From NCBI GenBank assembly GCA_030549175.1, contig JAUKUA010000009.1:186001-250000 (forward strand): DNA of 64,000 bases. The letters run 5' to 3'. Positions within the stretch are counted from its first letter, which is position 1, and each line of letters opens with the position of its first letter. This DNA is from Lasiosphaeris hirsuta. Taxonomy: Eukaryota; Ascomycota; Sordariomycetes; Sordariales; Lasiosphaeriaceae. Position numbers and translations under genes: made by a program. Positions 19,999 through 29,303 of this stretch are shown here, one piece after another. The notes under the pieces are model-generated. The model saw nothing but the letters and a program-made list of their open reading frames with translations. It was not told the origin of the DNA and ran no database searches.

Positions 19999-21633
19999 AT
20001 GTCTGGCCCGCGCGAGTAGAATATTCAGTCCGTAATCGATGCGAGTAAATCCGGCAAGCCGTTGGTTCAGGCGTGCCGCGATAACGAAGTGCCTTACGCC
20101 ACGACCTAGGGCCGTCTCTACGGTGCCACCTCCTCGGAAGAACGCCGATTACGGACCCGCAAGCTCTCCCCCCAAGAAGAGAGCTTTCTAGTAGATTAGG
20201 CGCGTAATGAAGAAGCCGCTGGAAGACCTCCTACGAAGCAAAAGCTTCGCCGTATGGCACAGTCTATTCTCAAAGAGGGTGGTGTTGATACGCCTCTCGG
20301 TAAGCGATAGGGGGACCGTTTCGTCACGCGGCATAAGAGCGTCCGCGTCAAGATATCCCGTCCTCTCGATCAACAGCGACGTAAAGGCAGTACCAAGGAG
20401 GCTTACGAGGACTTTTTTACCCGGTTAAAGTATCAAATAACTATTAAGAACATCCTACCAAGGTATATCACTAACATGGACGAGTACGGCATGTAGGAGA
20501 TAAAGACCTACGATAACGTTAAAGTCATTGGTGACTCTATGACTTCGGAAGTGTATCGTGAGACCACGGCAAGTACTACCTAGATCTCTGTAATCGAATA
20601 TGTTACTACGGAGGGCCGTGGTCTCACGCCGTACGCGATTATTACTGGTGAGACTCTCCAAGGCTAGTAGTACCCCGAAGACTTTCTTAATCAGTCTCAA
20701 CTTTACGATTGGAAGTTTGATTACTTACCTACTGGCTTTTCTAACATTAGAATTGTACTTAAGTGGCTAAGGGATATATTTATTCCGAAGACTCGGCTAG
20801 AAAATCTACGGCAATAGTACCTCTTAATACTCGACGGTACCTCTAGCTATACTACCGAAGATTTCGAAAAGACTACCTTTACTAACCGTATCTAGTTAGA
20901 ATTTCTACCGCCTCATACCTCTCAGAAGACCTAGCTACTAGACCGGAACGTATTTAGGCCATTAAAGTAATATTTTTACGACGAGACCACTCTTCTCTAT
21001 GGCTAGCTTACCTCATTACTAGTTAATAAACAACGGTAGATACTAACTTATCGAGAAGTTCATAAAAAGGATTTTACGGCTAAAAATATTCGTTCCGGCT
21101 TTAGAAAGTGTAAAATCTGGCCTTTTAACCCCAAATAAATACTAAAAGACCACCAAGCAATAGTAGAAGACTCACCACCTCCCCCCTCCCGCTTCCCGAC
21201 GCCAACTAACCTCCCTATTACGTTAACAACGGTATTTAAGACTCCCTAGAAGTCAGGTGACATCTAAAACGCTCTCCGTGATACATTAGGTTACAATTTT
21301 CCTACTAAGCATAACGTAAGAAAGCTCCTGATCAGGATAGGAAAGGCTCTTGATACTGGTAACGGCCAGAGAGCTCTATTAACAGCCGAAAACGAGCAGT
21401 TACGGGCCGAATTAGAAGCTTTAAAGCCCCGGACCAAAAAGAAAGTCAAGGAGCCTGCCAACGGTAGCTTTCCCAGAGCGGAAGACATCGCGGAAGCGGA
21501 GAAGGCTTTAAGAAAGCCCCCGAAGTCTCGGAAGCGGAAGCGGGCGGCGGAACCGGCAGTGGAAGAAGAGGATCGCGTGAAGGAAGTCATTCATGCAATT
21601 ACGAGGTTCAACGAGGTTCTAGAAGGCGAATAA
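19999..21633 (+). pseudogene. pogo/Fot1-type transposase with multiple nonsense mutations
   Basis: 544 codons in a single frame from ATG 19999 to the TAA at 21631. It is interrupted by roughly twenty TAG/TAA codons, nearly all where Gln or Trp would sit, and by no frameshift. Parts in order: N-terminal psq-type helix-turn-helix (SGKPLVQACRDNEVPYATT, LYGATSSEER); a CENP-B/Tc5-type HTH (GVDTPLGKR, DRFVTRHKS); the DDE core with first Asp in NMDEYG, second in ILDGTSSYT (usually DGHxSH) and third near NVFRPLK; then a C-terminal coiled-coil-like AENEQLRAELEAL and a basic KSRKRKR tail. Cut-and-paste transposition within the nucleus is the family role. This copy cannot encode it. The lack of indels with many transitions is the RIP pattern. 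Confidence 0.88.
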
Positions 21634-21710
21634 ATGCCTTTTTGTATTACATTTGGCTGTGTTGTGCATGTAAAGTTGCCCAGAGTCCTTGGGGTGCCCC
21701 CCCGTCGCAT

Positions 21711-21750
21711 CTATCGGCAGGGGGTCAATCGGTTTGCCGATCACTTCTTC
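21711..21750 (-). repeat. Right terminal inverted repeat (40 bp)
   Basis: Exact inverted copy of 19860-19899, ending CCGATCACTTCTTC, followed by TACGTCC. Confidence 0.95.
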
Positions 21751-22197
21751 TACGTCCAGTCCGAAACTCTCTGGTTTCTCCCGCCGCTGGACCACTCACT
21801 GCTATCCCCGAGCAGCGATCGGGACCTTCCGCCGTATTTCGCCCTTATATCGGACTGTGCCGTCTTCCCTCCCTGGCGGCCCGGTCGAGGCTCGGGCGTT
21901 TTCAAGTCGGCCGTGGATGCCGTCATGGCTCCCAAGGCTCACGTTCTCTTGGAGGCTTATATGCGACTCTTTGCGCGGGACCAGGGGAAGCGCGTCGGCT
22001 CCTTTGGCATAGCCATGATTGCCTACATGTACCTACATGTCGACGCCGACGGCTTCTTAGACGCTAATTTCCTTCCGGAGCCGCTCAGGATGTCGTACCG
22101 AGAGTTGCAGGAGGGCAAGAAGCCGATACGCCAGTGGACTTGGGAGTTGAAGGACGCCCTCAGGGTGGTCGAGGACGGGTCCCTGGAGTACAAGTAA
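21751..22197 (+). pseudogene. Unknown gene, 5' end lost at transposon junction
   Basis: A frame runs directly out of the right inverted repeat and stays open to a TAA at 22195-22197. The part from the internal ATG at 21925 (90 aa, MAPKAHVLLEAYMRLFARDQ... to DGSLEYK) looks like real protein, with a helix, a small hydrophobic segment (IAMIAYMYLHVDADGF) and acidic/basic C-terminal helices. I do not recognise it. It may be a small complete gene starting at 21925, or the last exon of a gene whose upstream part was lost. No continuation exists on the left side of the transposon in the same strand. Confidence 0.4.
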
Positions 22198-22440
22198 TGG
22201 CAAGACAAAGTCGGAAGCGCGTTAGAGTGATTCGTCAGGGGCTTTTAAGTGTACCTTGTTCATGTCTTTATGGATTCTCTCTCTGTGTCGTATTCTCATC
22301 TCCCTGCCCCGATGTCTCGCGATGTCTCGGGAGTAACGCCCAGGAGCGAGTTAGCCCGCTATCAGCTGCATTTGAAATTCCACCACCGTTGTTCTTTAAC
22401 TTCGGCTTCAAGCTCAGCCCGAGAGCCTGTCATTTCACCG

Positions 22441-23358
22441 TCACACCTCGACCGTCTTCCCAACCTCGAAACCCTTGCTCTGAGCAAAGTAATATCCCCT
22501 CTGGTTCGCCATAATCCTCAACGGGCCGGCGCCATCCTCCCGGTCAGCAACAAAGTCGCAGTTGTAGTGCGTATGCCCAAAAGCCCAAAGTTTGACATTG
22601 CCACTCTTGAAGCACTTTTCCTTGGACAGGTCGGTCGAAAAGGCAGCCGAGATGCTGCTGCCAACGTGCCTTGGCTCGATGGCACGAGCATCCCGACTTG
22701 GGCTCCAGTGTGAGAAGATGGCTATCCTGGCGTCGGAGCCTTCGAGACTGGCGACCTGCGCATTCACCCAGGCAAGATCGCGCTTGTGCATCTCGTTGTG
22801 CGCATTCACGTCCCACTTGCTGATCTGGTAAAAGTCGTTGAGGCCCATGCTGACTGCCATGTGGCTCTCGGGCAGAATGTGAGAAAAGAGGCTGCATCCC
22901 AGGACCACGGTGTTGGAGTCTGTGAGGCGCAAGACGGCGCGGTCGAGCAGGATAAACTCGCCGAGTGATGGATCCTTGTTGGGCGCGCTCGACTCCCGTT
23001 GGAAAGAACGCAGGATATCGAGTGTTTCGGGCCAGCTGGAATGGTATGCTTCATGGTTCCCGGGGACGAGGATGACAGTCCGGAAGTGGCGTAGCTGTCG
23101 AGTCAGAAAGCCGAGGAAGTCATCTTTGTGTGCGGCGGCGTTGCTAATGTCGCTGAGCAGGGCCAGGTGCGGCGCCTTTGGCTTAATCTCGAATATGTCG
23201 TATGCTTTGCCAACCTCTAGGTGCAGATCGGAGAGAATCTGGATCGCCATTTCAGGCGTTGGCTGGGATCGAATCTCTGAACACAGGCTTGACAAAGTTG
23301 AGAGGACTTGGAGGGATGGTGTTTGTTGTAGCATGCGACGGAAAACGCTAGGCGACAT
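22441..23358 (-). CDS. Calcineurin-like metallophosphoesterase
   Basis: 305-aa binuclear metal-dependent phosphoesterase, ATG at 23356-23358 (a start at the internal Met before AIQILSDLHLE is also possible and would remove a poorly structured 37-aa leader). Metal-site motifs in order: SDLHLE (43-48), LLSDISN (68-74; usual GD replaced by SD, Asp kept), PGNHE (99-103), SHWSP (216-220) and GHTHYN (261-266). It belongs to a fungal group usually called Ser/Thr phosphatase-like or YfcE-like; substrate unknown. No signal peptide or membrane segment. The stop is near the 3' end of the truncated gene, so the two converge. It looks functional despite a RIP'd transposon only 0.7 kb away. Confidence 0.85.
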   Translation of the reverse strand: MSPSVFRRMLQQTPSLQVLSTLSSLCSEIRSQPTPEMAIQILSDLHLEVGKAYDIFEIKPKAPHLALLSDISNAAAHKDDFLGFLTRQLRHFRTVILVPGNHEAYHSSWPETLDILRSFQRESSAPNKDPSLGEFILLDRAVLRLTDSNTVVLGCSLFSHILPESHMAVSMGLNDFYQISKWDVNAHNEMHKRDLAWVNAQVASLEGSDARIAIFSHWSPSRDARAIEPRHVGSSISAAFSTDLSKEKCFKSGNVKLWAFGHTHYNCDFVADREDGAGPLRIMANQRGYYFAQSKGFEVGKTVEV

Positions 23359-23690
23359 GTACAATTGGCCGTCAAAAATTAAGGGTCAGCCCCGCATTAT
23401 GGCATCTCGCACTATCCCACCATTTGGAAGGCAAATATAGTAAGTAGTATTGACCCGGCTCTGTGGGCCAGAGACAGGGCTTTCTGGGCAAAATAATCAA
23501 TATTTGGTGTACCTGTTAGAAGCACTGCACACTGGATCCGGTAGAATTGATGGGGTTGCAGCTGCGTGATTGTATTGCTTATGTCCCCCCTTTGTCCTTT
23601 GTTGTCGTTCTGACTTGCAGCTAGTACCTCCTTATTTATAGACTTTCTGTATGATCCAGATTCTGTTCTCGTAAAACCTGGGCTCCCAGA
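23359..23690. other. Short intergenic region
   Basis: About 330 bp between the phosphoesterase start and the ketopantoate reductase stop. Expected to hold the phosphoesterase promoter; a CTTGCAGCTAG-type stretch and T/C-rich tracts are seen, nothing more. Confidence 0.4.
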
Positions 23691-24917
23691 TCAGAGAATG
23701 ACCCGCGGCTGCTTACTGCCATACTTCAACCCAGGCTCATTGAATTGGGGCACTTGAACCAGCCCCTTGATTTCCATAGTCTGCCATTGAACCGCCTTTA
23801 GCAATCCATAAATAACCTTGAGGGTCGGCGTCGAGACGCCAAGCCGTTCGGCCTCCCTCAACGGCTCGCCAACGATGTTCTCGAACTCGATAAAGTTGCC
23901 CTGTGAGTGCCGTGGGAATTAGCTATCAACGAATCACCTAGCCACAGTGGAAAATGCGGGGAAGCCGGACCTTTTCAATGTCTTGCAGCATGCTGGGTTT
24001 GAAAAAGGTTTGGAATGTGTCAATGGTTATCATGCGCTCAATGTCCTCCTCGAGCAGCTCGACGCCAGCGGCCGCCTTTGCCACAGCCCGGATCTCATAC
24101 ATGATGGGTCTAATCAAATTGTCAACGACGTGCTCAGAAACGCGCATGCGTGACGTATCCATGCGGAGGATGGTGGCAACGGTGTTGAAGGATGCGTTGT
24201 ACAGCAGCTTTTTCCAGCGCCAGAAGGCCACGTCCGGCTTGTAGGCGCAGCTCACATTTTGGCAGGCGATGTATGCGTCAAAGAAGCGCCTGGCGGCCGA
24301 CTCGGAAACTCTCGAGGGGATGTTTGGATTATCGAAGGCGCCGATGGCTATCTCATCGTGGTCGTCGTGTTTGATGGTACCCAGCGGACCCTCTGTTGCG
24401 CCAATGTACGAGATGCCTGAAATGACGGGATTGTTTGGAAACGCGGCAATAATGGGCTTCTCGATGTTGAATCCGTTCTGTATCAGAGCAACGGCGGTGT
24501 AGCCTGGTGTGATGGCTGGAGCAATAATGTCGGCCACTCGTGGAGAAATGTCTGCAATGTTTTTGGTGGTGACGACTACGAAATCGTACGGCTGGATTAC
24601 AGCGTTTCCTTCAAGGCTCACGTTTGGGACGGTATTGCGGACTAGAAGAGTGTTAACCAGTGGCTACTCAAAACTAGCCGTAAGGATGCGGTTGGGGTTT
24701 TACTCTGAGTAGGCCTCCAGCCCCGAATGTCGCCGTGATCCAACGAGTTGATGGTGAATCCGCCTTTTTCCACAGCTGAGTAGTTGGACCGGAGAACGGC
24801 GGTAACATTTGCCCTTCCGCCCTTTTCGAGCGCGTATGCCACCATGGTTCCCACACCGCCAGACCCAACGACGAGGACATTCGCTTTTGCCGTCTCTCTC
24901 GGGGCTACAGAGCCCAT
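23691..24917 (-). CDS. Ketopantoate reductase family protein (2-dehydropantoate 2-reductase), 3 exons
   Basis: NADPH-dependent reductase of the ApbA/PanE family; the canonical reaction makes pantoate for coenzyme A. Exons on the minus strand: 24917-24704, 24641-23971 and 23900-23691, total 1,095 nt (364 aa). Intron 1 (62 nt) has GTAAAA donor and TTCTAG acceptor; intron 2 (70 nt) has GTCCGG donor and CTCACAG acceptor. Both keep frame. The N-terminus has the dinucleotide loop VLVVGSGGVGTMVAYALE. TTKNI, the family motif after the loop, is present, as are QNG, the catalytic-Lys helix RWKKLLYNASFN and the C-terminal half with EFENIVGEPLREAER. Several paralogues exist in most Pezizomycotina and only one makes pantoate, so the exact substrate is uncertain. 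Start chosen at 24917 (MGSVAPRE), just before the Rossmann strand. Confidence 0.88.
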
Positions 24918-25700
24918 ATAACGGAAACATTTGGGTAAAGAGGGTAGGTTCCCAGGACCCGTTGGACAAAGTTGATAGGCCTGCTTGGGAGCGAGGAGGG
25001 ATCGTCGAGTAGGGAACAACAGACGCTGATAAAGCACCATTTTGACGTCCGAGGTAGCCAGGGGAAAGGGTTTTGGTTGACAGTATCCTCGAGTTCGCTC
25101 AGCAGTGAACGTGTTAATATACCTGCGGCGATTATTTCGCGTCAACGGCCTCTTTAGCGTCTCACCTGGCCAGTACCTTGACTGATGGGCTGGTGCAGGT
25201 TCAGCTGATAGCTTAGCGAATTTTGTTTGACTGCCACAACGCCATGTGAGGGGAGCCTTGACAGCTGGTCTCAGTTGCGGCCAAGGCCTACTGCCCAGTA
25301 ACAATCATGGGTGTCTTGGCAAAACCAGACGAAGCCATTGTGCATTGTTCTTGGAAATCCAGTTGGTGAATTGCTTTTATGCATGTCTTGTACCTTACAA
25401 GTAATCGCAAATCCAATGCACTCCCGTGCACACGGTGCCCTCTCTTATCCTACATGTATTCAGATTCGCTGGAGAGCCTAGAGGCAGATCATGGATCCTC
25501 ACCTCTATAGTCATCCCCCCACCACTTTTTCTGACCAAGTCTGGATTAGTCACAAAGCCTGAGCAGGGGGTGAGGCATAGCGAGTTCAGGTTTTGGCCCG
25601 GCTATAGTTACCGGGATTTAAAATCGGGTATATATGAGTTGCAAGGATCCGCTCCTGGACCCAGTTTTGGGACACCAGTTCACCACCAAGTACTACCGTT
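24918..25700. other. Intergenic boundary between genes and repeat island
   Basis: About 780 bp. It includes the promoter of the reductase. A long minus-strand frame upstream of the ATG lacks coding character. From about 25,300 there is no gene; the first repeat sequence starts near 25,708. Confidence 0.4.
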
Positions 25701-25707
25701 TTCCTTT

Positions 25708-25782
25708 GGGACTTGCTAGGGCGGCACTCATCCTTTTGCTAGAGCGGCACTTAAACAGTGCAGGGTTAGGGTTATGTATGGA
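25708..25782 (-). repeat. ~75-bp repeat, inverted copy of 35,217-35,290, with telomere-like TTAGGGTT
   Basis: GACTTGCTAGGGCGGCACTC... to CAGTGCAGGGTTAGGGTTAT closely matches the reverse complement of 35,217-35,290. Internally a TTGCTAG(A/G)GCGGCACT unit occurs twice about 26 bp apart here. TTAGGG is the fungal telomere unit, but only about 1.5 units are present. Confidence 0.7.
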
Positions 25783-25840
25783 GAAAATCTGGGACCCCCA
25801 ACCTTTGATCTTCACCGCCTTCAAAAGTCCACACCGCCTT

Positions 25841-25915
25841 TGCCAAGTGCCCTGCCAGCCTTGCCAGCCCTGCCAGCCAGCCCACCAAGTGCCACGCCAG
25901 CCTTTGACCCCTCCA
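25841..25915. repeat. CCAGCC-rich minisatellite-like stretch
   Basis: Irregular repeats of GCCCTGCCAGCCTTGCCAGC. Low-complexity DNA just 5' of the first LINE copy; no coding function seen. Confidence 0.6.
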
Positions 25916-26034
25916 TTCCAGCCAACTGCCCACCTTACAAGGCCGGCCACAGCCAATTGAGCGATCCAGCCATCAAATCTTCCAAGTCCTTCAACCCCAC
26001 TACCACCTTCAATTACAAGATAGACGAGGACCCA

Positions 26035-29000
26035 GGGCCAGAGCCGTCGCAAGATGGGCCGAAACCCAGGGAGCGCTACCCCTCATCACTGAGCCTACGC
26101 ACAACCGGGGAGGTGTGCTAGACCTGGTATTCAGCAACGTCGACAGGGTAAAGGCAGAGGTCGCCCCAGACCTCTGGACCGGGTCGGATCACTCTACGAT
26201 ACGCATCTGGCGGGAGGGGGTCACCGGCACCCGGAGGCAGCCGAAGTGGGTAGTTAAGCCACTGGACCGTAGGGCGTTCGGCAAAACGTTAGCGGAACTC
26301 GCCCTGTCGGTACGCCCACTCTCCACAAAGCCAGAAGGCCCGGAAATAGAGGAGGTAGCCCGCGCCCTTACCGAGATCACGAACGCGGCCATGAGACGCC
26401 ACGGAACGAAGGTATAGGAAGGACCAAAGAGAGCCAAGTGGTAGAACGCCAGCTATGAGACTAGCAAACGGTTCTACGCCACTGGCGGCACCGACCTGGG
26501 GGCCAGGATACACCGACACACGTTACACAAGGCAAGGACGGAATACTACGAGAAGGTAGTAAGCGGAGCGTCGGATAAAACCCTCTGGAAGGTAATGAAG
26601 TGGGGGAAGGAACCGTAGGGGTAGGCGGTCCCGCCGCTCCGGCCAAGGAACGGAGGGCCCGAAGCCGTCACGACTAAGGCAAAGGCGTAGCTGGTATTTA
26701 AGGAACTGGTGGCTTTCGACCCCGGAGAGGACGTGGCCTTCGAAGGCAGACCGGCAGGGGCCCCGTACCTAAACCTGGACCTATGACCAGAGCTGGAGGC
26801 CATAGACGAGACGTTTATAGGGAGCAGCGTTAAGACCATAGCGCCAGGGCCAGACGGGGTCATGACCACGATACTCAGAGCCGCCTGGTAGGACGAGAAG
26901 GTCGAGAACTGCACCGAAATAAGGACCCGCTCGGCACTGGCGAGACTAGTCTACGCCATATATGCCCACTCGGTAGCCCTGGGCTATTACCCGGACGTGT
27001 GGAAAGAATCCGAGGTAATCCTCCTACCTAAGCCCAACAAACCCCGGGGTACGACGAAGTAGCTCCGACCGATCGCCCTCATCTCGACCTACGGGAGAGG
27101 CCTAGAGCGGCTCGTGGTAAGGAAGCTGAGTTAAGCGGTACTCTAAGAACAAGTCCTTAGCCCTAACTAGGTATGGGGAGTCCCAAAACGGTCGGCCACA
27201 GACCTCCTAACCGGGGTAGTCTACCACATTTAGGACGCTATAAGGAACGGGGAGGCGGTAGGAGTCCTGACGGGTGACATCGACGGGGGCTTTAACAACG
27301 TCTAGAGGGAGTGCCTAGCTAACAGGCTGGCAGCCTAGGGCTGGCCCCCGGCCCTCATAAGTTTTATTAGGAGCTTCCTAAGAGGTAGAAGGGTGACCCT
27401 TAGGATAGACGGGGTAACCCGTACGACTAAGGTAGGCCTACCTTAAGGCTTACTACTGTCACTAATCCTCTTTAGCCTTTACCTCGAGCTATTAGCTAAG
27501 GGAGAGGGCCGGAGCCTCTACGCCGACAACTTCCTTATGGTAGCCAAGGGGGGTACCGAAGCCGTGGTAAGAACTAACCTCACGAGGTAGCTGGCAGCAA
27601 TCGATACCTGGGGTAGGGTAAATAATGTCCTACTCGACTTAGCTAAGTACGAGTACGCCTTCTTTAAGCTACCTAGGGCGGCCCCGAAGCCAGACCCCGA
27701 AAACAGCCCCGATACCGACTTTAACACTGAGGACGAACCTAAACTAACCCCTATCCCACGGAAGTAGCCGGCCCTTAGGGTAGGCCCGGTACAGGCCCCC
27801 TATAACCTACTCCTAAAGTGGCTAGGTGTGTGATTTAACCTAGGACTGACATTCTAGGAGTACATTAAACATATGGTCACAAAGGGAACTAGGCTAACGG
27901 CCCTACTCCGCCGGATAAGAGGCCTAGGTAAGGGCCTTCCCCCATACCTCATAGTATAAGGCTTAGTAACAGTAGCGCTCCTAGCTATGACCTATGTGGC
28001 CGAAGTATGGTAGAACGGTAAGGAAGCCTTGGTATAGAGCCTCTAAAGGATACTTAACTCCGGCCTTAGAGCCGCCCTCCCGGCTTTTAAGACTACGCCT
28101 AAGGCTGTCTTCTATGCCGAGGCGGGCTAACCCCTAATCTACCTCGTCCTCGAGGAAAGGATACATAGGTTCGTAACTAAGGTCCTTAACCTGAAGGCGT
28201 AGAACGTCAGCTATCTGGTGGTCAGCTGCTTAACGTACGCCTAAGGCAGAGGTCGGAGGACGGATAGGACCTAGATAACTTACCTTAAGGCTACTACTAA
28301 GAAGGAAGGATAGCTCTTACCAGCCCCCCTAGCCACGGTCAGGTAGAAGGACGGCTGGCTAACCCCAGGTATATACTATGACCAATGTTTCCGCTCATAC
28401 CCTCTCGTAACGTACGACGTAGCCCTAGGAAGGACGTGTAGGTAGTGTGTTAAGTGAGGAATCAAATGTACTAATATTTGAACCTCCCGTAGAATACTAC
28501 GTGGTACGAAGGACGAGCCCCCGGCCTAGCTAGAGATGTTTAACCAGACTAACGCTTTCTAGTCTTAGTAGGAAGTTAAGAAGCCAAAGTACTATAAGGT
28601 TAAGGTTAGGAAGAAACGCCCCCTGGAGTTCAAGCTCCCAAGGTGATAGCTCGCGGCCCTTTCCTCACCGAAAGAACTGGGTACGGCAACTTTAAGGTAT
28701 ACCATGAGTGGATAGGTTATGACCTTAGAGGGTAGGAAGGTACCTACGGGAAGTGTGGGCTAACTAAGGCTCCTAGATACCTACTGAAGTGTAGATATAG
28801 CGTGGCCGTCCTGGCGAAGGTGTTACTAGAAGGAGTGTGGGTACCTAGGATCCTTACCTCGAGCTCGAAGAAGATGCTGTCTGCATTTGGAAGGTTCATG
28901 GCGGCAAAGGAGGGATTGGAAAAGGGGGAAGAAAATACCCTAGACGAGGAAGAAGAAGCGGAGTAGGCGACGGCCCATAACCGCGAGACAATTTGAAACG

Positions 29001-29259
29001 TGTTTTTCCTAGTATCTGTTAAAAAGGGGGCTTTTCTCTACGGAGTTTTTATGTACCTTAGCCGGCGGGAGAGTTGTGGGGGTAGGTGAGGCCCCCAAAC
29101 GGTAAATAAGTGGCATGTATTAGGCCTGGATTCCGGTAGGGGGATCTCCTTGTGTTAAGTTAAGCCGTTGCCGGGGCCCTAGGCCCCGACACGTCCGAGT
29201 CGCCTTGTGCGAAAACCGTGGACGTAAAACAAATTCAATTCAATTCAATTACAAGATAA
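26035..29259 (+). mobile_element. LINE family A, copy 1 (5'-truncated, RIP-mutated)
   Basis: Non-LTR retrotransposon relic. Similarity to copy 2 begins near 26,035, inside the apurinic-type endonuclease (LDLVFSNV, WTGSDHS), so the 5' end is missing, as usual for target-primed reverse transcription. The reverse transcriptase follows: APGPDGV, LPKPNKPRG, GVPKRSATDLL, TGDIDGGFNNV (motif A region), KVGLP*G (motif B), SLYADN (27,516-27,530; YADD altered to YADN). The 3' part has a Cys-containing region and an acidic C-terminus. Stops are mostly TAG/TAA at Gln positions and the frame is otherwise kept for kilobases. The 3' UTR ends with an (AATTC)n-like tail. It cannot be active. Confidence 0.85.
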
Positions 29260-29303
29260 TACGAAAAATAAAATAAAACGAATTCATCCAATTACAAGAT
29301 AAG
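29260..29303 (+). repeat. A-rich linker with second LINE tail motif
   Basis: Contains ATAAAATAAAACG and a second copy of CCAATTACAAGATAAG right before copy 2. This motif ends at least three LINE-related units here. Confidence 0.6.

Larger units (their letters stand above)
19860..21750 (+). mobile_element. Tc1/mariner-superfamily pogo/Fot1-type DNA transposon, RIP-mutated
   Basis: A 1.9-kb element bounded by perfect 40-bp terminal inverted repeats (19860-19899 and 21711-21750). It holds one transposase frame with nonsense changes. Tc1/mariner elements duplicate TA. The right flank begins TA (21751-21752) while the left flank ends TG, so the duplication is either mutated or the boundary differs slightly. 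The element sits between an unexplained minus-strand remnant and a truncated plus-strand gene. Confidence 0.85.

Noticed and set aside
25760..25782. TTAGGG telomere repeat
   Set aside because: Only about one and a half units, repeated in inverted form at 35.2 kb as part of a longer unit; not a telomere or an interstitial array.
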